From assembly GCA_047967505.1 (NCBI GenBank), contig CM106539.1: DNA of 64,000 bases, one strand, 5' to 3'. Shown here in pieces: positions 48,188-59,280 of the stretch. Below the pieces are notes generated by a model. It did not search any database and was not told where the DNA came from. It saw only the letters and a program-made list of their open reading frames with translations. This DNA comes from Dipteris shenzhenensis. Its lineage: Eukaryota > Polypodiophyta > Polypodiopsida > Gleicheniales. The translations under genes and the position numbers were made by a program. Within the stretch, counting starts at the first letter, position 1; each line of letters begins with the position of its first letter.

Positions 48188-48316
48188 ATGAAAGCAAGGT
48201 CTCCGACTGGCTCTCCAGCTGCGAAGCGGGCGAAAGATGATCAAGGCTCGAGAGCTTCCGACATGCAGGAGGAGGACTCAGAAGACGACATGAGGACAAT
48301 GGACACACCCTTCAAG
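48188..48316 (+). CDS. Isolated first exon of an unknown nuclear-type protein
   Basis: 43 codons from ATG (MKARSPTGSPAAKRAKDDQG..., ending DTPFK) stop at a good donor AAG/GTTTGT. PAAKRAKDD looks like a monopartite nuclear localisation signal, and the rest is acidic. No following exon is seen; AT-rich sequence comes next. It may be a captured exon in the mobile island or the 5' end of a local gene. Short, so low certainty. Confidence 0.35.
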
Positions 48317-48319
48317 GTT

Positions 48320-49040
48320 TGTCAGAGGAAAAAAAAATTTAGTTTACGAAAGGAAACACCCTTGTATGTAACAAAGGCTTCAAGAAAAGGAACAACTATG
48401 CACACAAACTAGTAGGCTTGATTACTATTATTTTATGTATAAGCCCCCCATATATCTTGTACTGCTTCAAAGCCTTACAAGGGATTGCTTGAAAGAATCA
48501 CTAGTGGTATTATTTCTTTAATCAGGATCACAAAAAGTACAAGTTATTAAAACTAACATGACCATGTCCAACAGTTACTATTATTATTTATACTTATAGC
48601 TTCAAAGCCTTACAAGGGATTTCTTGAAAGCATATGTAATATTATTAAATCCTCCTATCAAATTTGTCATCTATACTTAATATTGAACACAAAAAACAAA
48701 TCTGCTCACAAAACACGGTAATTGAAACAGAGAAAAAACTTTGAAGCATGCTTCTTATTCCAAAGTTTAACAAAAGCTTGTAAATATGTCTATAAGAAAA
48801 TACACATCCAGCTTCTTTAATGCAAATTACTTCTCAAGAAGTTATATAACTAAAGAGGAAATTGTACATTGCCTTTCCTCGAAACATCGTGTTGTTACAT
48901 AATGGATTTGAACACAAAGTTATTATAGTGATCCTTCATCCCTTCTTCATCTAGACTATCTCTTCCTATTTTCTCGTTGGTGAGGATCCTTAACAATACC
49001 TATGTATGCCCTACACAATCCTCTAGTATTTTTATGTTCT
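48320..49040. other. AT-rich spacer, nothing recognised
   Basis: The island's CpG-rich composition ends near 48320. The phrase 'GCTTCAAAGCCTTACAAGGGATT' occurs at 48467 and again at 48599. Confidence 0.45.
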
Positions 49041-49429
49041 CTTCAAAAACATAACCTCATTTCTTTAAATGTCATGGCTCTTTCACATTCATCCTTACAT
49101 ATATCCGCTACTTTTACAACCCAAAACCTTACATTGTCACATTCATCATTTGATGGTTGAAAATTGGCAAAATCATTGACTTGTATATCTACTTCTGCTA
49201 TCTTGTACAAAGTTAGCCATGACTCCATAATCATATGTGAATCTCCTTGAATTGATGCGTTTCACACAAAAATGTCGTCCATGTAACCACAATGAACTGT
49301 ACTTTTTGTACTACAAAAAAGGAACATGATTAAAACAATGAGGATGCATTTTGTAGCAATTGTGATCATAAATACCCACATTAAGTAGAAAGGTTAAAAA
49401 CTTACATGTGGCATACATTCGACTGCAAG

Positions 49430-50470
49430 CTCCCGCTCTCAATCGGTTACGTCCTCTCCAGCATGTTCGGTTTCATGAAGAGCTTCTTGTAGCCAATCAC
49501 GAGACATGTGTCTAGGGAGAAAAGCAAGGTCTGATGGATATGGCACCCTCCACCTATGCATGACTCCTCTAAATCTCACCCTCTCATTTATTCCTTTTTC
49601 TTTGGACTCTTCATATCTCTCCACCCATCTTTGCATCTCGGGACTATTGTGGACACAAAACTTATTAAATTTCTCTCTCTTTCTCTTCGCTCATCTTTAC
49701 TTCAACCCCTTTACCTTGGGGAACCTATGCAATGACACGATCATCATCATTGATGTTCCAAGCATGTGGCATATCGAGATCCATGGATGGAAGAAACTCT
49801 ATGATGTATACTAATGAATCTTGCACAAGCCATCTCTTTGCCATGCTTGCTTCGGGTCTAGTTGTTTGCCTTACAAATCCCTTCAAGGTTTTCATAAACT
49901 GTTCAAGGAAAAACATCCAACGACTATATATGGTTCCTGTAATGGCAACCTCATCAACTACATGTACAAGCAATTGCACCTCAGTCATCATAATGCTTGA
50001 GGGTTCAAAGTGCTTCTCAAGCAGGCACACAGCTTCAATGGAGTCCACCTTATCCCTCTCAATGCTCGATATATAGAGATCTCTTTTTGTGAGATCCACC
50101 TATTCCACATGCACTTGTAAGATTCAATATTTTATATCCATGATTTAAAATTGTATGAAATATAATGAAGATGATATGATAGTAGGCATACCTGCCAATG
50201 CCACTGATCCACACTGATCTTGTAGATAGCGGTTCTAACATCTTCTAATAAGCATCCTCTCACTGTAATTGGGAGGATAAACTGCCCAAGCAATAAAGGA
50301 GGGCCAACAATGTGTCACAATCATATAAATTAATTACATGAAAGCATCAAAATCTTAGTTCTATGTACTCTTCTTTCAATCTAACATGTAGAATACATGT
50401 AAGACCTTGTGCCAATCATGGGACTTGAGGCCACTAAGCTTATTGTCCCTTGTAAATGCTCCCCTCAGGC
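49430..50470 (-). pseudogene. CACTA DUF4218 region
   Basis: The minus strand reads KLSGLKSHDWHKVLHVF at ~50440-50390, the signature KSHDxHxLM start of DUF4218, then (across a spacer) VCLLEKHFEPSSIMMTEVQL, LVHVVDEVAITG, YSRWMFFLEQFMKTLKGFVR and RPEASMAKRW. It ends near the 49636-49439 frame with MQRWVERYEESKEKG. This is normally the C-terminal part of the transposase protein. Introns or decay split it into three frames. Confidence 0.85.
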
Positions 50471-51185
50471 AACGCATGTGTCCCATGGGTGTTCAAAAAG
50501 ATGCAATATCTGCCTTGACCCTTGCCTCCTCTACCTTGGAAAGGATCCATGATGCCTTTGGGAGAACAATTCGTGTTGGAGGATGAACTTGGGTTCTTGA
50601 ACCACCCTCTTAAGTTGTAGAGATATGCTAGTTCTATGCACATGCTCTTAGTGCCACAAATGAGGCATCCTACCCATATCGTGCAAGTCTTCTCACACTC
50701 CCCTTATGTCTTTGTCACCAACCAAGTGTCCCCAAATAGAAGCCCCCACATTCTTGAAAATATGCATGGGATCCAAGAGGTGATTGATTGTAACTCGTCC
50801 CAATATGGAAGCTCACGAAAGATAGATAGCTGGTCCATACCTAGAGGAGGATCCTCACTATTAGCTTCAATCTCCAATCCCGAATCCACTCACTTACCTT
50901 CCTATGGACCAGTGGTGGATCAAGTTGACCTTCACATGTAGGATGATCAAGCGGAAGATATTGAGCATGACCTTCATAGACCATCTTCCTCATATGTTTG
51001 GAGTGTCGCACATTCAAACTAGGGCCACAAATAGGATAAGCATGGTACCCTTGTGTTTTAAGTCCTTCATGTATGCATGGACACATAGGTCATTAGACAT
51101 GCATAGATCATACCATAATAGAAACATAAAGGTATTAATAGCCATGAAAAAGCACGTACGTGTGCACTTCCCAAATCCTAGATAG

Positions 51186-51887
51186 TCATGCATGGTCCAC
51201 ATCAAAATTGCCCTGATGCACATGTTTGTGGCTCCCTCGGGGCTCTAGAAATATCAAAGACCCCCTCCATAGGGTCTGCATCTCCTCGATCAAGGGTTCC
51301 ATGTACACGTTCGTATTTTTGGCCTTGTACTTCACCAGCACAAGTAGGGCAAGCATGAGGTGTCTCTTCTTTGTTAGCCATGGCGGGATATTGTAGTTCA
51401 CCAAGACTATGGACCATGTTGACCAAGATGTGGAGCATAACCCGAAAGGGTTCACTCCATCCATTGTGAGCCTGAGATGTAAATTGTGTGTCTCCCTCCC
51501 AAAGTCCGGCCACATGTTGTCTATGTGCTTCCAAGTAACACAATATGCTGGGATCCTCAAAGTGTCATTCGTGGACCGGTGTGTAGCATGCCACATCATC
51601 AATTGCACAATGGAGTTGCATTTGAACATGTGTTATATTCTGGGGATGATGGGAAAATGTCTAAGGACCTTCACTAGGATTATCTCCCCCAGCAAGTCTT
51701 GTCGGTAGCACTGTGCTCCACACTTTGAGCAATTAACCAAATTGCCATACTCGCGACAAAACAAAATACAATCATTGGGGCAAGCGTGGATGGTGTCATA
51801 ATCCATCCCAACCATCGTCAACATGTTCTTTCCTTCATGTCTAGAATTGGGCATGGTATTTGGGATAGGCAACATCTTTTGGAGCAA
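51186..51887 (-). pseudogene. CACTA Transposase_21 domain
   Basis: Two frames (51887-51633 and 51629-51186) join with a shift. They read MPNSRHEGKNMLTMVGMDYD, IHACPNDCILFCREY with NCSKCGAQCYR, VLRHFPIIPRI, then MMWHA, WPDFGRETHNLHLRLTMDGV, NPFG, YNIPPWLTKK and VYMEPLIEEMQTLW. These match the DDE-type catalytic core of CACTA transposases (DG-x-NPFG block and following). It would cut at CACTA ends. It is non-functional here. Confidence 0.88.
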
Positions 51888-52369
51888 TCTATTACAATTT
51901 GCATATCCAAGAAACTTGTGAATGAGATACTAACTCATTAAAACAATTAGGAATGAGATACTAAAATCAAGGCTCCAAACATCATCAAGGCTGAGACACT
52001 TGTGTCTGACCATCCATACTTTTCTTGCAAATTCAAGATCGAGAGGCGAGATCATAGTTTTGACATCCTCGCACCATCATACAATAGTGTTGATGCCAAA
52101 TCTCGCATCACGGTCTCATGCTCAGACATCTCACCCCCATCTCCCGTGGTGGCTCCAAAAAAATAATCCATCATGTTCTCCATACCCTCATCCTCCTAGA
52201 CTAGAGGATCATCCTCAAGATCATCTTGATCGAACTGCGGTGGTGGTGCACAAGATCCCTCCTTGCTCTCCTCATCCTGTATAATATAATGACATAAGGC
52301 TAGTGTGTGCAACAAGGACAAGCAATATAAATATTCATGAATCATTCAAATATCATTGGTTTACCGATG

Positions 52370-52560
52370 ATGCACTAGCATATCAATGAATATTCTTCTC
52401 TGGTGGCACCTCTCCATACATCCGCAAGTGGCGCATGACAATATGGCAGTGATGACGAACCCCTCACCTACAATGCATGCAAGGACAAGGCAATCTCTCA
52501 TGAAGCCACTCAAAACTCCCGAGAGGTGCCCCCCTATCCGATGAGCTATCACTACTCATC
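52370..52560 (-). pseudogene. CACTA transposase-associated zinc domain
   Basis: From ATG 52558 the minus strand reads GSFEWLHERLPCPCMHCR, a TAG, then GVRHHCHIVMRHLRMYGEVP. The C-P-C-x2-C ... H-x-R/M-x-HL pattern is that of the N-terminal domain of En/Spm-like transposases. It probably aids DNA binding. Broken by TAG (~52471) and by TGA after NIH. Confidence 0.72.
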
Positions 52561-52740
52561 CTCTCCACCTACACCCATCCACAACCATCCCCCAAGTCAA
52601 GTCAAGCACCTAAACACCCAAATGCCCCAAATCCCCCAAATTCCCTCAAACCCCCTAATCCCCACTCTTTCACCAAACACCCCGAGGAATAAATCCCTTC
52701 AAACACCCACTCACCCCCCAAAATCTTCCAAGCCCCCCCA
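52561..52740. repeat. C-rich low-complexity leader
   Basis: Runs of CCCCAAA/ACACCC in the 5' flank of the CACTA gene. Confidence 0.6.
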
Positions 52741-52760
52741 AAAACCCTAAACCCTAAACC
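52741..52760. promoter_or_regulatory. Telo-box (AAACCCTAAACCCTAAACC)
   Basis: Two and a half copies of the plant telomere word CCCTAAA stand about 180 bp upstream of the CACTA start codon. Telo-boxes are frequent in promoters or 5' leaders of plant genes. It could also be a scar of telomere repair. Confidence 0.6.
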
Positions 52761-52779
52761 TCGAGAAAACCCCTATTTT

Positions 52780-53535
52780 GTCAATATGGGCATTGATACA
52801 TACTGACAACCATACTGATGCTCTACTTTTATATACCCACAATAATATTTATACCTGTACCGACATTCTTTGGGAACCAAAACCACACGCTGTTCATCTC
52901 GCGATGCCATTTGTTTTTTCATGCGTTCTCGTCCCTTGCTTTCTCTTTCAGCTCATGATAGCCCACAACCCTTTCCTCCTCACTCTTGCCTCCTCCTTCC
53001 CCCTCCGAACTCTCCATCCTCTCCTACATTGTCCCTTTGCACCTAGAAGACTTGCTGCAGCTCCCTCTCCATCTTAAGGTAAGAATTCCTCTCTTCCCCT
53101 TCTATTTCAAGTTTGTTTGGTTTCTTTTTCTTTCTTTCTACCTCTCCTCTTATTTCCCTTCCCCTACTTTCACTTTCCCTTCCTTTCTCTAAAGTTTCTC
53201 TCCTCCTTTCCTTTCCTTTTCTTTCTCTAAAGGAAGAAACACTACACGAAAAACAATCATGAAAGAGAAGAGTATGAAAGTACTACCTATTGTTTTCTCC
53301 TTGTTTGTAGGCTTCTCTTTGTCTCCTCATGGAATGTTGCTTCTTCAAACTCCTCCTTTCACTAATTAGTTTTCATAAAATGGTATGTTTCCTCTCTTTT
53401 ATAGGGCAAGGGGCAAGGACACAAAACAACTCCTCTTCCGACACGCCATTTACAGGTAAGGACATGCTTCCTCTCTTTTCTTATTTTTCTTTTCGTGATT
53501 GCATTGACCTACAGCTAGCGCCTTAACCACTAGCG
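52780..53535. other. CACTA-like subterminal repeats and pyrimidine-rich spacer
   Basis: 52785-52875 has 'CATACTGATG', 'ACTGACAACC' and 'TACCGACATT' words like those at 19490-19680 and 58960-59110. Further on, C/T-rich DNA leads into the polypyrimidine tract. A CACTACACGAAAAA word at 53240-53253 resembles a CACTA terminus pointing right. Confidence 0.45.
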
Positions 53536-53539
53536 GCAA

Positions 53540-55012
53540 TGATGGACATATGAACTCTTCTCCTCTCTTCTCCCCACTCTTTTCCACTCTCCTCCTCTCT
53601 TCTCCCAACTCTTTTCCTCTCTTATCCTCTCTTCTCCTCTCTTCTCCCCACTCTTTTCCCCTCTTCTACCCTCTCTTATGTCCTCTCTTCTCCCCTCTCT
53701 TCTCCTCTCTTCTCTTATTTCCTCTCTTCACTTCTCTCTTCTCTTTTTTCCCCTCTTTCTCCCCTCTCTTTTTCTCTTCCATCCTCTCTTTTCCTTCACT
53801 CCTCTATTCTCTTTTTTCTCCCTCTCTTCTCCCTCTCTTCTCTTTCTCTTTTCTTCTCTTCTCCCCTCTCTTATTTCCTCTCTTCTCCCCTCTCTTCTCT
53901 TTTTTCCCGTCTTTCTCCCATCTCTTTTCCTCTTCCATCCTCTCCTTTTCTTCACTCCTCTATTCTCTTTTTTCTCCATCTCTTCTCTTTCTCTTCTCCC
54001 TGTATTTCATCTCTTATATCCTCTCTTCTCCTCTCTTTCCTTCTCTCTTTTCCTCTCTTTTCCTTCTCTCTTTTCCTCTCTTTTCCTCTCCTTTCTCTCT
54101 TTTCTCCTCTCTTTTTCCTCCCTCTTTTCCCCTCTTTCCCTCCCTCTTCCTCCCCTCTCTCTCCCTCTCTTGCCCTTTGTTCTCTTATTTCCTCTCTTCC
54201 CTTTTCTCCTATCTTTTCTCTTATTTCATCTCTTCTCGTATTTCATCTCTTATTTCCTCTCTTCTCTTTCTCTTCTCCCCTCTCTTTTCTTCTCTCTTTT
54301 CCTCTCTTCTCCCCTCTCTTTTCTTCTCTCTTTTCTCTCTCTCTTTTCCTTCTCTCTTTAGCTCTCTTTTCCATCCTCTCTTTTCCTTCACTCCTCTATC
54401 TTTTTTCTACCTCTATTCTCTTTTCCTTTTCCCCTCTCTTCTCTTCTCTCTTTTCCTCTCTTCTCCTCTCTCTTATTTCATCTCTTATATCCTCTCTTTT
54501 CTTCTCTCTTTTCCTCTCTTTTCCTCTCCTTTCTCTCTTTTCTTCTCTCTTTTCCTCTCTTCTCCCCTCTCTTTTCTTCTGTTTTTTCCTTCTCTCTTTT
54601 CCTCTCTTTTCCATCCTCTCTTTTCCTTCACTCCTCTATTCTCTTTTTCTTTTCCCCTCTCTTCTCTTCTCTCTTTTCCTCTCTTCTCCCCTCTCTTATT
54701 TGATCTCTTAGATGCTCTCTTTTCTTCTCTCTTTCCCTCTCTCTTTTCCTCTCTTTTCCTCTCCTTTCTCTCTTTTATCCTCTCATTTTTCTCCCTCTTT
54801 TTCTCTCTTTCCCTCCCTCTTCCTTCCCTCTCTTTTCCTCTTTTTCGCTCTCCTCCCCCGTCTTCTCTTTTTTCATTTCTTCTCTTTTCTCCTCTTTCTC
54901 CTTTCTCTCTTTTCTCCTCTCTTTCTTTTCTCCTCTTTCTCTCCTCTCTCTTTCACTTCTCTGCTGCTCCCATCTCTTATTTCATCTCTTATATCCTCTC
55001 TGGTCTTTTCTC
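53540..55012. repeat. 1.5-kb polypyrimidine (TCTCTTTTCC) tract
   Basis: Almost entirely C and T on the plus strand, built from irregular TCTCTTTTCC/TCCCCTCTCTT words, with rare A (ATTTCATC) and very few G. The 499-codon frame through it has a composition set by the repeat and is not a gene. A mirror-rich tract of this kind can form triplex DNA. Confidence 0.95.
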
Positions 55013-55460
55013 CTTGATGTCCCACCTAGGTGAAGCTTCAATAGCATGACATTGAGCAAGCATATGTAGACTTGTGTGATTTCACCCCTCTCTGAATCAT
55101 TCTTTGAATTCCTGAGAGTCTCGGTTGTCTCAAATGCATTTCGAAATTTTGTTTTCTATGTCAAGGCAACTAGAGGCTAAGATTCGAAACCCAAGAATTC
55201 AAAGAATGATCAGAGTCTGTAAACTCTTGCTAAATCCTAGGTTGCACAAGTGCGAGGAGCCTATATTTTTTGCTATTTTGAAAAACATATAGCATAACGA
55301 ATAACAAAGAGAGGGATACAACATAATCTCATCATAGATCATAACAAATATCCAAGAGGGGTTACAACAAATATCCAAGAGAGGGATCCCTCTCATACAC
55401 TAGAAAGTGTAACTAACATTATCCAAATTGGAGTACTTTATAAACTATAAAGACATTCTT
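55013..55460. other. Spacer, nothing recognised
   Basis: No frame or repeat I can support. Confidence 0.35.
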
Positions 55461-55462
55461 CA

Positions 55463-55756
55463 TCATTTCTTCTTATCTTTCAACTCTTTTTTCTTTTCCT
55501 CCTTAGCCCAAAGAACTTCCTTGGGCATGTGGCCTTCCTCCTGGATCAAGTTTTGCATCTTTTCAATAGAATCCTTTAGGATCTCCCGATCGGCGGTCTT
55601 GTCCTAGTTAGAATGATCCTTGCCCTCGATGTGTGCATTTGGACATAGATCCGCACTAAGGAGTGATGGTACATCTACCTCCCCATCCTTTATATCATAA
55701 TATTTTGTGTACAGCTCCTCCAAGTATGCTACCATAGCTTTTTCACTAGGGGCCAT
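55463..55756 (-). pseudogene. 98-codon unknown protein with one in-frame TAG
   Basis: From ATG 55756 the minus strand reads MAPSEKAMVAYLEELYTKYY, LSADLCPNAHIEGKD, a TAG, then ADREILKDSIEKMQNLIQEE and a Lys-rich end (KEEKKKELKDKKK) before TGA at 55463. It has codon-like texture and no shifts, with only one stop. Probably helical; the family is unknown. It sits among CACTA remnants and may be an accessory transposon protein. Confidence 0.45.
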
Positions 55757-56239
55757 GGGGAGTAGCAGAGAGAGAGAGAGCGAAGAGAAGCGAGTAACTA
55801 GAAGTGAGTGACAAGAGAGTGACGAGGAGTAGCAGAGTGGAAGGAGTGGAAGGAGGGGAACGACAAGACGAGAGTGGTGTGAGAGGGATATAGCAAGTGA
55901 GTGGTGTGAGACAAAGAAGAGCAGAGGGGAGACTTTAAAGATTGAAGGAGATGAAGCGAAGAAGGGAAAGGCAAAGAATCAAATGCACAAAAGCTGAGGA
56001 GGATAAAGCAGATAGGGTGATAGGGGACATGATTGATGCAGATTGTGGAATAAAGGAGAGTGGATGCAATAAAGTTTCCTAGAATTATGTTTTAGGAATA
56101 TATTGGCTTGTGCAATATATATAATTTGTTATATAGAAGTGAATGTAAATGTAGCTTGTTTGTAACCTAAATTCTTTTACATATCTTGAATGAGTGCCCT
56201 GATATGATTTGTAATGTGTTTTATATGCCCGTATTTGGT

Positions 56240-56650
56240 TATTTTTTTCAAACAGATTATAAATGGAACGCCCTCCTCCATGATAGTCTTCCAAAAAACC
56301 CAATGTGGTTCCCCCTGTCATTCTGGACATCCAAACTTTTCTATCATATTTAGCAAAAAAAGATTGCGCATGATGCAGATTGGGTAAAGTATAACATCGA
56401 ATTCCATGCGCATGGGTGGGGTCCAGACCGATCACGCATGGAGTGGCATCATCTGAGGGAGGCACAAAACAACCTACAAGATCTCCATAAGCTTTGGAAA
56501 GACCACTTCAACTGACTACTTAGCAAGGAGGACACTATAAAAGACATAATGTCTTGTGTAGATGTCTTCTTGGACCAGGAGTACATAGTCCAAGAAGAGT
56601 ATAATTATATATTAAAAGAAGTGGAAGATGAGGTCTCGAGTGACTCATCA
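56240..56650 (+). pseudogene. Unknown transposon-like frame with two stops
   Basis: One plus frame reads WNALLHDSLPKNPMWFPLSF, a stop, then WVKYNIEFHAHGWGPDRSRM and LREAQNNLQDLHKLWKDHF, a stop, then KEDTIKDIMSCVDVFLDQEY and EVSSDSSW. The frame stays in phase over ~130 codons. It is Trp/His-rich and unrecognised. Confidence 0.4.
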
Positions 56651-57045
56651 TGGTGAGGAGGAGGAAAGTACCTCGGATAGTAATGTAGAGTAGTAGACCT
56701 CCTCCTCTCTTTTGGAATTTTCAGAGAATGTCTCTTTTGGAGACAAATTGTTTAACAATACTATTTTTGCGAGAACTTTTGTATTTTGGATATAAATTTT
56801 ATACTTGAACACTCTTTTGGATCCACTTTTGGTATATAAATACTCTTTTGGATACATATGGTAATGTAAATTATGGAGATATATGATAATATATGATGAA
56901 ATCTTAAGTAAATTGTCTTTTCATAGTTTTAGTAAATTGAGCTTGAGTTTTAAGTAATAAATTGTCTTTTAAGTGTAAGTGTTGTCTTTTAAGTAAATTG
57001 TTTTTTTGCTTCTTACCCACTCTTATGTTTGTGTTTGTTTTTGTG
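56651..57045. other. AT-rich spacer, nothing recognised
   Basis: Repeats of 'TTTTAAGTAAATTGTCTTTT' at 56900-57005. Confidence 0.4.
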
Positions 57046-57049
57046 TTTG

Positions 57050-58640
57050 TGTCTATGTTTGTCCAATCCCCCTAAAGACTTGTCAGCATGTTGCACGTCT
57101 GGAGAGTATGGAGCTTGTGATCATGGGGCCCCTCGTAGGAGGAGACGTTATGAGTTGTATTCTCCTGAGGATTTTCTTTCCAGTGAGCTGACTCCTGAGG
57201 AGCCTACCCCTAGGTGGACTCCCCATAGGCCCAGTAGCCCATGGTGGCTTCCCCAAGAGTCCCGACAAGTTTGTCGCATCAATGAGAAATGCGGAGGTAG
57301 CAAGAGTCTTCTCTCTCCTGTCCGAGAGGACCTCAGCTATTCCCTCTCGTACACCACTCAGGGGTAGATTAGGGACATCGAGGCTTTACCTACTCAACAA
57401 TCGTCCCTTGTAGCCCCTTCTGAGGGGTCATCACCTAGGCGTACCCATCGTAGGTCCAGAAAGAGTAGTAAGGGTTGAGGCTACCATGGTGGCTCGAGGG
57501 ATGTAGATGAGTCTGCACACTCACATCCCTACAGATCTCCACTTTCTCATGAGACATACTACTAGTAGGTCCCTTGCCCTCTTCACTCAGAGGCCCCAAG
57601 ACCTTAGAGACCACTCGCTCCCTTACTCCTTGCGCCACCCCTCACTCTAGCTCTGCTACTCCATACACTGCAAATCCTTCAAACTTTGTAAGGACCTTTC
57701 CTACAGAGTGAATAGCATTGGGGAGGTTATACAAGATGAGGATGGAAAGGCAGTCACAAGATACACGAGGAGGTTGGTGAGCACCCACTTCCCCCCAATG
57801 ATATATTCAGACCTTGGAACCAACAAGACAATAAAGCCAAGGAAGCTTGCATAGGATCCCTCAAGAGACAATTTCCAATTCCTAAAGGGTTTGATTTTGA
57901 AACAAATGCCATGCTTACTCGCATGGGGGAGCTCCTTAGGTCTCGTAGATACAAACTAAGGAATGCTTTAAAGGGTTTAGCACAAGCCAGGGTGGGCGGA
58001 CCTAAAGGATTGGAAGAAAGCAAAGAAGTTTTATAGGGAGAATCCAGATGTGTTTGAGCCTCAACGGACGGCAGCGAGGGTACGCCTAGACCATAGATCC
58101 TTTGCACCTCGAGAGTGATGGCAGACTCGGCAACGAGGCATGGGTGGTAAGTATATATTTATCTTCTACTAAATTTTTAATATGTTCAATCATTCAAATG
58201 TCTTGTCATTCATATGTAACTAATTGAATTTGGATCGATAGGAATCTATGATTGGAAGGCTTCCAGACAACGAGGAGTACAAAAGGGCTTTCAGAATTAG
58301 AGCTAAGGCATGGTTCAAGGAGAAGGAGGGAGAAGAAGTCCACATTGATTGGGAAAGGGTGGCGGTGTGTCATGTGAGTATACCCTATTCCTCTTCCTTA
58401 TCATTTGACTATCACCATTGTTTTACAATCAACGCTCTTAGTTTTTATAACTTGTTTCATTCTTAGGGAGGCACGTTCGACCCATCTAGAAATCCGGATG
58501 GAGAGATGGGATCTAAGGAAGAAGCAGTTAGGTATGCACAAGAGGAGGGCGAGCAATCGAGCACACATAGAGATACCGAGGGTGAGGAGGGCACACACAG
58601 ACTAGAGATCGAGGGCGAGGAGGACAAGGAGGAGCAATAG
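57050..58640 (+). pseudogene. CACTA-associated (Transposase_24-like) gene remnant
   Basis: Plus-strand frames in sequence: an Arg/Pro/Ser-rich start (57050-57360, RRRRRYELYSPEDFLSSELT), KRQFPIPKGFDFETNAMLTR (57860-57920), KKAKKFYRENPDVFEPQRTA and RLDHRSFAPRE (58015-58110), then after a probable intron (donor GGTAAG 58147, acceptor GATAG 58242) SMIGRLPDNEEYKRAFRIRA and WERVAVCH, and after another intron GTFDPSRNPDGEMGSKEEAV and an acidic end. The layout resembles the second (TnpA-like) protein of plant CACTA elements. Several stops between 57360 and 57760. Confidence 0.5.
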
Positions 58641-58872
58641 TAGGATATGACATTTAGTGGTTCAATATTTCGGCACTTCTACCATTTTGTAGTAGATTGC
58701 TGGATGGATTTTCCATTTTGGAGCTCGGCATTATTGCCATTTTGTAGTGCATTAGTGCATTACTTCGGTGGATTTGCCATTTTTTAGCATATTTCCATTA
58801 CTTTGTAGACTTTCTTTGCAGAATTATAATGTACACCTCCGCACTTTAACATTTAATCGTGATTTTAATGGG

Positions 58873-58936
58873 AAAAAAATTATGTGGGGCAGGATGGGAC
58901 TGAAACAAGCCCCATCCTGCCCCACATAATTTTTTT
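58873..58936. repeat. Perfect 26-bp-arm hairpin
   Basis: Left arm 58873-58898 (A7 TTATGTGGGGCAGGATGGG) pairs without mismatch with 58911-58936; the loop is 12 nt. It lies just inside the CACTA-like end and is probably part of its foldable terminus. Confidence 0.95.
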
Positions 58937-58954
58937 TAACTTTTGTAAAAACAT

Positions 58955-59194
58955 CAGTATATACCGACGCGTGTATCGACATTGCAGTGTTGAGATATAC
59001 CAATGCCTACACCGATGCCCATACCGACACTGTCAGGCATATTTTATCGACGGTGACACTGACTCCTACACCGATGGTTTCTTTGTGATGTCCACACCGA
59101 TGGAGTTTTCGACACTTTCCACTTGTTTTTATAAAAAAAATCTTTGCATTTAGCATTGGTATCGGTGTCAAAAAGTGGCCCATGTCTTGTAGTG
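58955..59194 (+). mobile_element. CACTA-like 3' end with subterminal repeats
   Basis: Dense 'ACCGATG/ACCGACA' words in both orientations (58960-59110) and then TCTTGTAGTG (59185-59194), the complement of CACTACAAGA. It may close the element whose remnants lie at 55.4-58.6 kb. The nearest CACTA start word (53240) has no matching 3-bp target duplication. Confidence 0.6.
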
Positions 59195-59280
59195 GTAGCT
59201 CAGCCCCAAATTGAATTTGTGCCTCTAGCTTTCTAGCCACCATAAGGTTAGGCTACAGATAATGCTAATATTGCAAGCAT

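Larger units (their letters stand above)
49043..52560 (-). mobile_element. CACTA (En/Spm) transposon, decayed transposase region
   Basis: On the minus strand the domains appear in the standard CACTA transposase order: transposase-associated zinc domain (52560-52370), Transposase_21 (51887-51186), and DUF4218 (50470-49430). They are separated by introns or decayed DNA and broken by stops. Flanking terminal CACTA repeats for this copy were not found. Confidence 0.88.

Noticed and set aside
53550-55049. 499-codon plus-strand open frame
   Set aside because: It is formed by the polypyrimidine tract; composition is almost only Ser, Leu, Phe and Pro, and an alternative frame is equally open.
53240-59194. 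A complete CACTA element from the CACTACACGAAAA word to TCTTGTAGTG
   Set aside because: The flanking triplets differ (AAA against GTA) and the left side lacks subterminal repeats, so the ends may belong to different elements.
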